NCBI GenBank assembly: GCA_900770185.1
Contig: CAAGJM010000027.1
Span: forward strand, 1 to 64,000
Length of the DNA: 64,000 nucleotides
Reading direction: 5' to 3'
Origin: Clostridia bacterium
Lineage (GTDB): Bacteria > Bacillota > Clostridia > Christensenellales > Borkfalkiaceae
In this document: positions 58,132-64,000 of the stretch, in pieces
Numbering within the stretch: position 1 is the first letter of the stretch
How the letters are laid out: the number at the start of each line of letters is the position of its first letter
Notes under the pieces: generated by a model
The model's input: the letters and a program-made list of their open reading frames with translations, nothing else
Told to the model about the DNA's origin: nothing
Database searches by the model: none
Translations under genes and position numbers: made by a program

Positions 58132-58952
58132 ACTTCCCCCGTCATAACGTCGTCGGGATTTACCCCGTAGCGTTTAAGAACGCTTGCGGTAAACCCGTCG
58201 TTTCTCATTACCACGAGGGCTTTAGTAACGAGCGCGGCAAGCTCTTCTCCGCCGCCGATTTTAAACGCCACGCCGAGTTCCACGGACAAAAGCGTTTCTT
58301 TAAGAATACGATATTTACCCATATCGCTTTTCATTCTTTCTTTAAGCGCGGTTTCATGCCCCGCTATAGCGTCGGCATAACCGTTTTTAAGCGCGGCGAA
58401 TATATTATCGAAGTCGCTGAAACACAATATTCGCGAAAGTTCGGGGATTCTTTCGTCTTTGCCGGAAGTAAAAAGCTCGTCCGCTTTGGAGGTATACTGC
58501 ATAGCAATGCTTTTCCCGCTCAAATCCGCAAAAGTGTTTATAGCACTGTCCGCACGCACCGCAAGAACCTGTCGGCTTTTCATATACGGCCCCGCCCACG
58601 CGTAAAGATCTTCTCTGCCCGTCATCGAAAAGCAACCACAAAGACAGTCTACATCTCCCTTTTCCAGCCGAACGTTTTTTTCGCTCCAGTCAATCTCGAT
58701 AAAAACCGCCTTTCTGCCTATCCTTTTAAACGCCTCCGTAGCAAGCTCTACGTCTATCCCCGCAAAATCGCCGCTTTCGTTACGGTAAAAAAACGGAGAA
58801 TACTCGTCGCTGCCGATTCTGACCGTCAAGCGTTCGTCCGCTTCTTCGCCGCCGCTTTTTGCGCCGCACGCGCCTAACAAAAACGTAAAAAGCGTCGTAA
58901 AAATCGCGACCGATATTACGGCAAGAGTTTTTATTATTCCTTTCCTTTTCAT
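58128..58952 (-). CDS. Family 3 solute-binding lipoprotein
   Basis: The 274-residue protein has a lipoprotein signal with LGAC (lipidated Cys28) and an SBP_bac_3 domain: YSPFFYRNESGDFAGIDVEL, then VDCLCGCFSMTGRED and LSGKSIAMQYTSKADELF. This family binds amino acids or similar polar ligands. No ABC permease or ATPase is near, and it is coupled to a hybrid kinase, so a sensory role rather than uptake is likely. AAAGGAG lies about 17 bases before the ATG, which is farther than normal. Confidence 0.88.
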   Translation of the reverse strand: MKRKGIIKTLAVISVAIFTTLFTFLLGACGAKSGGEEADERLTVRIGSDEYSPFFYRNESGDFAGIDVELATEAFKRIGRKAVFIEIDWSEKNVRLEKGDVDCLCGCFSMTGREDLYAWAGPYMKSRQVLAVRADSAINTFADLSGKSIAMQYTSKADELFTSGKDERIPELSRILCFSDFDNIFAALKNGYADAIAGHETALKERMKSDMGKYRILKETLLSVELGVAFKIGGGEELAALVTKALVVMRNDGFTASVLKRYGVNPDDVMTGEV

Positions 58953-58974
58953 AACGAGAGTACCGTATGCTCCT

Positions 58975-60894
58975 TTATAATTTTTTAAGGTCCTCGCTTA
59001 TTTCCGAAAGACATTCGAGTAAAAGGGGATTGAACGCGCCGCACTCGCCGCGAAGAATCATTTCAATCGCCTGTTCGTGTGGAACGGCTTTTTTGTAAAC
59101 GCGTTCGGAAACGAGCGCGTCATAAGCGTCGCCGACGCCCGTCACCTGCGCGGATATAGGAATTTCTTCCCCCGCAAGTCCGTCCGGATAGCCTTTGCCG
59201 TCGTATCTTTCATGATGCCAGCGGCAAATTTCGTACGCGTATTCCATAAGCCGACGATTACGGAAATTTTTCGCGCCGGATATGACCTGCGCTCCGTAAA
59301 CAGTGTGCTTTTTCATTTCTTCAAACTCCGCGTCGGTAAGTTTTGCGGGTTTATTCACTATTTCTTCTTTCACGGCGAACTTGCCCACGTCGTGCAACGC
59401 GGAAGCCGTGCTAATCAAAAAAATATCCCTTTCGGTAAGATTGTATTTCTGCGTTTTCGTAATCAGTCTTTCCAACAGCAATTCGGTTATTTTACCGATG
59501 TTTTTAACGTGATTGCCGCCGAAGTCGCTGCGGAATTCAACCAGTTCGCCGAAAACGCTTATAAGCGCGTTGGTCGCCTCTTCTTTCTCACGCATTTCGC
59601 GCGTGACGGAGGATATAAGCCGTTTTTGTTCGGAATAAACTTTAACGGTGTTTTTAACTCTTCTGTAAACGACCCTTGCGTCAAACGGACGATTTATATA
59701 ATCGGAAACGCCCGATTCGTACGCCCTTCTTACGGTTTCGTCTGTTTCGTCGCCGGAAATAGCAACCACGGGAATTACGCTTAAAAGATGATTGTAGGTC
59801 ATATATTCCAGCACGTCGAACCCGTTCATTCCCGGCATTATGATATCGAGAAGAACGACCGAAACCGCCATTCCGTATTTTTTAAGCGCGTTCACGCACT
59901 CTTCGCCCGAAGCCGCTTCTATAATCTCGTACTCTCCGCGAAGAATTTCTTTAAGAATAACGCGGTTTATTTCGGAATCGTCCACGATAAGAACGAGTTG
60001 CTTTTCCGCCGAAGCGGTGGGTTTGCCTGCCTCGTCTTCCGCAACGAGTAAATCTTTGGTTTTTTTCGCGCGGTACATAAATTCGTCCGCCCGACCGACA
60101 ATCTCTTCCGCGCGCTCGCCTTTGCCCCACACCGCGCCCGCGCTGACGGAAATTTTTATCGTTTCAAAACCTTTCACGGCGACGTCGCGCATTTTTTGCA
60201 CGATTTCTTTCATTTCCGCAACGAACTCTTCTTTTTCTCTGCGGCGAAGCACAAGCAAAAACTCGTCGCCGCCGTACCTAATCAAAAAATCATTGCTTCG
60301 AACGTGTTCTTTAAGGGCTTCGGCGACCGCGCACAAAACCGCGTCGCCCACGCTGTGCCCGAAAAGGTCGTTATAAATCTTAAAATCGTCTACGTCTATC
60401 ATCGCGATACCGCCGTCAAGCGGATAAAAACGAAGTTTTTCTTCGTAAAAGCGGCGGTTAAACGCACCCGTAAGCACGTCTTTATAAGTCTTTTCGTAGT
60501 AGTCGCCGAGATCTTGCACCGAACTGCCTTCTCCGAAGTCTATAAAAAGGTTCCCGTCGAATTTTTTAACCGATTCCAGCACGCATGGCTTGCCATCCAC
60601 TTCCATATAGGTTGCCAACACGAGATAAGTGCTTTTGCCCGTAAATTCCAACTTGGCTTCCTGCGATTTTTGAGAAAACGCCAAAATCGAAACGCACTGC
60701 GAACACACGAACCCGCCTTCCCCGAAAAAAATACAACCGAGCCGTTTTGAACCGAACCGCCCCGTCCTTTCTTTTTTTATCGAACGAAAATCGTCCTCGG
60801 TAATCAACCTTGACACGAAGCCGTGATCGCCGTAAAACGTTATTTCGTAATCTGCTTCTGTTGCGGTCAGTTTTTTATAATTCGACTCTTTCAT
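58975..60894 (-). CDS. GGDEF-receiver-HD-GYP c-di-GMP enzyme
   Basis: The 639-residue soluble protein has an N-terminal ~125-residue PAS-like segment with a CSQC pair (Cys64, Cys67). It is followed by a diguanylate cyclase domain with GGDEF (208-212) and an I-site RSND (199-202). Then come a receiver with Asp350 (VVLLDIIMPGMNG) and a C-terminal HD-GYP phosphodiesterase with His501/Asp502 (ALHDVGK), HHE (560-562) and GYP (568-570). Both halves have intact catalytic residues, so it may both make and break c-di-GMP, switched by phosphorylation of the receiver. ATG at 60894 with Shine-Dalgarno GGGGAAGG. First gene of the operon with SBP, hybrid kinase and HPt. Confidence 0.93.
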   Translation of the reverse strand: MKESNYKKLTATEADYEITFYGDHGFVSRLITEDDFRSIKKERTGRFGSKRLGCIFFGEGGFVCSQCVSILAFSQKSQEAKLEFTGKSTYLVLATYMEVDGKPCVLESVKKFDGNLFIDFGEGSSVQDLGDYYEKTYKDVLTGAFNRRFYEEKLRFYPLDGGIAMIDVDDFKIYNDLFGHSVGDAVLCAVAEALKEHVRSNDFLIRYGGDEFLLVLRRREKEEFVAEMKEIVQKMRDVAVKGFETIKISVSAGAVWGKGERAEEIVGRADEFMYRAKKTKDLLVAEDEAGKPTASAEKQLVLIVDDSEINRVILKEILRGEYEIIEAASGEECVNALKKYGMAVSVVLLDIIMPGMNGFDVLEYMTYNHLLSVIPVVAISGDETDETVRRAYESGVSDYINRPFDARVVYRRVKNTVKVYSEQKRLISSVTREMREKEEATNALISVFGELVEFRSDFGGNHVKNIGKITELLLERLITKTQKYNLTERDIFLISTASALHDVGKFAVKEEIVNKPAKLTDAEFEEMKKHTVYGAQVISGAKNFRNRRLMEYAYEICRWHHERYDGKGYPDGLAGEEIPISAQVTGVGDAYDALVSERVYKKAVPHEQAIEMILRGECGAFNPLLLECLSEISEDLKKL

Positions 60895-60936
60895 CAAACC
60901 TTCCCCTTATAAAAAATCTTTCGACTTCTGATTTTA

Positions 60937-60965
60937 AGTATATCATCTGCTCCGTACTTTTGCAA
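60937..60965 (-). promoter_or_regulatory. Sigma-A promoter of the GGDEF/SBP/kinase/HPt operon
   Basis: TTGCAA (60960-60965), a 17-base spacer and TATACT (60937-60942). The leader is about 38 bases. Confidence 0.75.
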
Positions 60966-61055
60966 ATTATAATCGCTTTTTTTGCGAAAAATCGGCGAAA
61001 GCTCTCAACAAACCCTCGCCGAATATCGGTTTTATGCAATTATAATCAAATCTTT

Positions 61056-62738
61056 TTACGGTTTATCCGCAACGTCGGTAAAATACCCCGGATTAGCCAA
61101 GCCGCCGTCAATGCAAGCATAAGCTTTATCTGTATACGCGCCGTCGTAAGAAGTGCCCTGCCCTCCCGAAAGATTTTTGCATAGCGTAAACATATTACCC
61201 GAATAGGAAACGTTATCCGTATTCCACCCGCTTCCCGCATATATAGAAGAAAGTCCGACGCAATTAAAGAACATATGACTCATATTCGTAACTTTTGCGG
61301 TATTCCACCCGGAAAGGTCAAGCGCAGTAAGGGAGGAACAGTTGTAAAACATACAATACATATTCGTAACGCTTTCGGTATTCCATTTTGAAACGTCTAT
61401 CCCGGTCAGTTTGCCGCACTCGCGAAACATCAACTGCATATCCGTAACTTTTGCGGTATCCCAACGGGAAACGTCAAGCGAAGTAAGACTGCCGCACTCG
61501 CGAAACATACAAAACATATTCGTAACGTTTGCGGTGTTCCAGCCGGACAGGTCAAGCGAAGTAAGCTTTTTGCAACCGTAGAACGTACTGTTCATATTAG
61601 TAACGTTTGAGGTGTTCCAGCCTGAAAGGTCAAGCGACGTCAAAGAAGAACAGTAGTAAAACGTTTTTTCCAGATTGGTGATGCCTGCAATTTTCCAACC
61701 GGCAAGGTTAAGCGAAGTAAGAGAAGAACAGTTGAAAAAAGCAAGACCGATATCCGTAACGGCGGAAGTATTCCATCCCGAAAGGTCAAGCGACGTAAGG
61801 GAAGAACAATTGTAAAACGCCCCGTGAAGATTTTCTGCTTTTGCGGGGTTCCAACCGGAAAGGTCAAGCGTCGTAAGACTGACGCACTCGCGAAACATAA
61901 ACTTCATATTCGTAACGTTTGCCGTGTTCCACCCGGAAAGGTCAAGCGAAGTAAGCATTTTGCAATCAAGAAACATATCGTTCATATCGGTAACGTTTGC
62001 GGTATTCCACCCGGAAAGGTCAAGCGAAACAAGCTTTTCGCAGCCGTCGAACATTTTGAACATAGTAATTGCGTTTGCGGGGTTCCACCCGGAAAGGTCA
62101 AGCGACTCAAGAGATTTACATTCGTGGAACAAACCTTCCAGCTTCTTGACGCCTTTTATATTCCAACGGGAAAGGTCAAGCGCAGTAAGAGAAGAACAAC
62201 CGTAAAACAAATAACGCATAGTCTTTACTCTTTCGGTATTCCACGAAGAAACGTTTATGTCGGTCAGCTTATCGCAGCCGAAAAACATATAGCTCATATC
62301 CGTGACTATTGAGGTATCGAAGTTAGAAAAATAAACGGTAGTAAGATTCTTAAGGTTATAGAACATCTGAAAAGAATTCGGATTAGCGTAAATTTTTCGG
62401 TCTGAAAGAATATACGCTTTCGTCCCGTTAGCGTATAGCTTTATTCTACCCTCATTTTTTGTATCAACGTTTTTCGGCTCGATTCCGACAATTACACTTT
62501 CGTAATCTTCCGTTCGCCCGAACACGACTTCCGTCACAGAGTCGCCCAAAGTGTTTCTGAACTGCAAACCGGGCAAAAGCACGTCTATGCGCGGTACGTT
62601 TAAAGTAAGATTACCGGCCTTCTTTTCTAACACGTATTTACTCATAGTAAAAGTTACCGAAAGCAGAAAAAACACCGCAAACAGAGAGAGCAACACGAGT
62701 ATACTTTTACGTCTTAATTTTTTCGTGAAGTTTTTCAT
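61056..62738 (-). CDS. DUF285 (BspA-like) repeat surface protein
   Basis: The 560-residue protein has an N-terminal membrane/signal segment (~8-30) ending in TFTMSKYVLEKKAGNLTLNV, which resembles SipW-dependent signal peptides. About fourteen 24-residue repeats follow (~150-500) of the type LDLSGWNTANVTNM-xxMFxxCxxLTS, the DUF285/Mycoplasma-lipoprotein-type leucine-rich fold. The C-terminus ends in NPGYFTDVADKP, a normal finish for the family. No sortase or C-terminal anchor is present. The start is the ATG at 62738 with GGAG; it overlaps nothing. Likely role: adhesion or matrix; inferred. Confidence 0.85.
   Translation of the reverse strand: MKNFTKKLRRKSILVLLSLFAVFFLLSVTFTMSKYVLEKKAGNLTLNVPRIDVLLPGLQFRNTLGDSVTEVVFGRTEDYESVIVGIEPKNVDTKNEGRIKLYANGTKAYILSDRKIYANPNSFQMFYNLKNLTTVYFSNFDTSIVTDMSYMFFGCDKLTDINVSSWNTERVKTMRYLFYGCSSLTALDLSRWNIKGVKKLEGLFHECKSLESLDLSGWNPANAITMFKMFDGCEKLVSLDLSGWNTANVTDMNDMFLDCKMLTSLDLSGWNTANVTNMKFMFRECVSLTTLDLSGWNPAKAENLHGAFYNCSSLTSLDLSGWNTSAVTDIGLAFFNCSSLTSLNLAGWKIAGITNLEKTFYYCSSLTSLDLSGWNTSNVTNMNSTFYGCKKLTSLDLSGWNTANVTNMFCMFRECGSLTSLDVSRWDTAKVTDMQLMFRECGKLTGIDVSKWNTESVTNMYCMFYNCSSLTALDLSGWNTAKVTNMSHMFFNCVGLSSIYAGSGWNTDNVSYSGNMFTLCKNLSGGQGTSYDGAYTDKAYACIDGGLANPGYFTDVADKP
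61220..62270 (-). repeat. 72-bp tandem coding repeats
   Basis: About fourteen in-frame copies of a 72-base unit encode the 24-residue DUF285 repeats. The core bases around TCCACCCGGAAAGGTCAAGCG (plus strand) recur in most copies, with up to ~90% identity between some. Such arrays can expand or contract by recombination. Confidence 0.85.
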
Positions 62739-62755
62739 ATACTTTCTCCGTTCGT

Positions 62756-63292
62756 TTAACAAACCTGCTCGGCACGCACCGAAACGCCTATGTTCTCATA
62801 AACGCAATCCTGTAACATAAGACTTGCGTCTACCGCGTTAAAAAAAAGACTATGGTTGTGCGTTTGCGAATTACCCGCTATAAAACGCCCGACCCCCGTA
62901 AACGTAACCGTTTTTCCGTCCGACGAAACCGTGCCGCTCGTTCCGTCCACGGTTATCGAAATGCCTTGCGGCAATGCTTCGGGCAACGTTACTATTACGT
63001 CATATTTAAAGGGTATTTCGGTCGTTTTTCCGTCTTTTGTATTCGTAACCGCAAAGTTATACTCGGCGGTTGTTATTTCTTGTCCGCAATCAATCGTCAG
63101 GTTATCGGAAGAATCCCCTAATAAATCTATAATCAGAGCCGAAACCCGCGCATTGTCGCCCCCCGTCGAAGAGGAAAGGTTTTTCGCAAAAGAAACGCCG
63201 CTTGCCGCCGCAAGAAGAGTAACGAAAAAAATAACGAGCGCAAAAAACAATCCTGCGCCGTTTCTTTTTTTTGCCCCTTCGTTTCTTAACAT
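62756..63292 (-). CDS. Small secreted protein with SipW-type signal peptide
   Basis: The 178-residue protein has a basic N-terminus, a hydrophobic helix (~14-34) and then SFAKNLSSSTGGDNARVSAL (~34-53), a pattern seen in substrates of SipW-like signal peptidases in gut Clostridia (SKYV...GSDSARVA type). The rest is beta-rich, without other recognised domains; a TasA/camelysin-like fibre role is possible but not shown. Two cysteines near the middle and end could form a disulfide. It lies between the SipW-like peptidase gene and the DUF285 protein gene. Confidence 0.72.
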   Translation of the reverse strand: MLRNEGAKKRNGAGLFFALVIFFVTLLAAASGVSFAKNLSSSTGGDNARVSALIIDLLGDSSDNLTIDCGQEITTAEYNFAVTNTKDGKTTEIPFKYDVIVTLPEALPQGISITVDGTSGTVSSDGKTVTFTGVGRFIAGNSQTHNHSLFFNAVDASLMLQDCVYENIGVSVRAEQVC

Positions 63293-63367
63293 GTTTCTTC
63301 TCCGTTAATGCGGCTCGTTTTTCGGTATTACCCGCCGCGACTTCTTTTTGATTCCTTAAAATTATTT

Positions 63368-63958
63368 TTAATTACCGTCGGAATCGGCAAAGTCCGTCTT
63401 ACCGCGCCGATTGCCTCCTATAACTATTATCAGAATCAACAACACTAAGGTCGACGCCGCAAAAATTATACCCGCGGGCGATTTCAGCCATTCTATAAAA
63501 TACCCGACCTTGTCCAGCTTTACGACGACTTTCCCCGCTATCTGCTCTTTTAACACGGGGGCTGGGTCTTCGTCGGAATTTGCGTCCCCCTTAGTGTAAA
63601 ACTTGTCGTCCGCCGTTCTTATTATTCTGTGCGTTATCGAATAACTTTCGTCCTCGGGAAAATACGTTATCACGTCACCCAACGCGTAGGAATCGGATTT
63701 TTTTATTATAATCGCGTCGCCCGCTTCTATCGCCCCCGACATAGACGGCGAAGCCACAACCAGCATAGAATACCCGAACACGAAATGTATTTTAGATTTT
63801 TTCACAAATTTATCGTAAGCAAGCGCAGCCGCCGTTATCGCTAAAACCGTTGCTAAAAGTATCGGCACCAGTCGCCATATAACGGAAAAAAATCTGCCGC
63901 GCGGCTTCTTGTTTTTGCCTGCCCCGCCCGTATTTGTCGGCATATTTGATTCAGCCAT
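63368..63958 (-). CDS. SipW-like (ER-type) signal peptidase I
   Basis: The 196-residue protein has two membrane helices (~29-47 and ~165-185). The catalytic Ser72 is in VASPSMSGAIEAGD, and the general base is His110 in SITHRIIR instead of Lys, the mark of ER-type/SipW peptidases. The conserved TKGDANSDEDP segment is present. SipW processes matrix proteins such as TasA in Bacillus. Shine-Dalgarno AAGGTGA. Two putative substrates follow in the same direction. The gene upstream lies outside the window. Confidence 0.92.
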   Translation of the reverse strand: MAESNMPTNTGGAGKNKKPRGRFFSVIWRLVPILLATVLAITAAALAYDKFVKKSKIHFVFGYSMLVVASPSMSGAIEAGDAIIIKKSDSYALGDVITYFPEDESYSITHRIIRTADDKFYTKGDANSDEDPAPVLKEQIAGKVVVKLDKVGYFIEWLKSPAGIIFAASTLVLLILIIVIGGNRRGKTDFADSDGN

Positions 63959-64000
63959 TTCGGTTCACCTTAAATTTCCTCGGCGGTTATAAAAACTCCG

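Noticed and set aside
58104..58877. Plus-strand open frame opposite the solute-binding lipoprotein
   Set aside because: Antisense to a full family-3 SBP gene, without ribosome site or recognisable domains.
61220..62270. Regular 72-bp repeats considered as a CRISPR array
   Set aside because: The repeats are in frame, encode 24-residue DUF285 units without unique spacers, and no cas gene is near.
55634..63958. Right-end block considered as a mobile island
   Set aside because: Base composition resembles the rest and no integrase, transposase or flanking repeat is seen; only gene content looks accessory.

Overview
The window reads as chromosome of a spore-forming, low-to-mid GC Gram-positive anaerobe of the class Clostridia (Firmicutes/Bacillota). 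The evidence is a SpoIIAA-SpoIIAB-SigF operon, SpoVAC/SpoVAD/SpoVAE, YunB, a T-box leader on pheST, an IspH-ribosomal protein S1 fusion, ATP-type PEP carboxykinase and a Na+-pump decarboxylase operon. Nearly all genes lie on the minus strand. The species cannot be named from sequence alone; an uncultured gut lineage is plausible. No rRNA, insertion sequence, prophage gene or CRISPR array was seen.

Left end (1-6.2 kb): a tRNA-Ser(UGA) gene, with partial direct and inverted copies of its 3' end beside it, is followed by a secreted C39-like protein with six ~75-residue repeats, a divergent AraC-type regulator/YbaK-family deacylase pair, and an orphan RsgI-like membrane protein. 6.3-19 kb: sugar and nucleotide housekeeping (fur-like, pgi, TIM-barrel isomerase, clpC, galU, upp, rpiB), a class A penicillin-binding protein, and the thiI/nifS tRNA-thiolation pair. 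19-30.6 kb: mutS2, a U32-family protein, pheT/pheS with T-box, yunB, an SGNH hydrolase, spoVAE and spoVAD. 30.7-34.7 kb: pckA sits inside the sporulation block, separating spoVAC and spoIIA-sigF from spoVAD/E. 34.8-47.7 kb: a ComEC-like MBL protein and an RlmI-like methyltransferase, then a long run reading mmdA-like carboxyltransferase, oadG, biotin carrier, oadB, oadA-like carboxyltransferase, surE, a flavoprotein, cmk, plsC and ispH-rpsA. 48-55.3 kb: galT, dinB, a TVP38-like protein, a lipoprotein, an ECF sigma factor with its RsgI-like partner, and rnhA.

Right end (55.6-64 kb): this is the accessory-looking part. A GGDEF-receiver-HD-GYP protein, a solute-binding lipoprotein, a hybrid histidine kinase and an HPt protein form one operon. 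Next to it is a cassette of SipW-like signal peptidase, a small secreted protein with a SipW-type signal sequence, and a surface protein with about fourteen 24-residue DUF285 repeats. Together they suggest ligand-sensed, c-di-GMP-linked control of surface-fibre or matrix export; the link is inferred from proximity.

Regulation visible in the sequence: many good sigma-A promoters (17-bp spacers). Five of them place the -10 box only 6-7 bases before an ATG that lacks a Shine-Dalgarno site, which predicts leaderless mRNAs. The ECF sigma gene and the nearby lipoprotein gene share a 33-bp promoter block (29/33 identical) of the TGA(G)AA-N17-CGTATA type.
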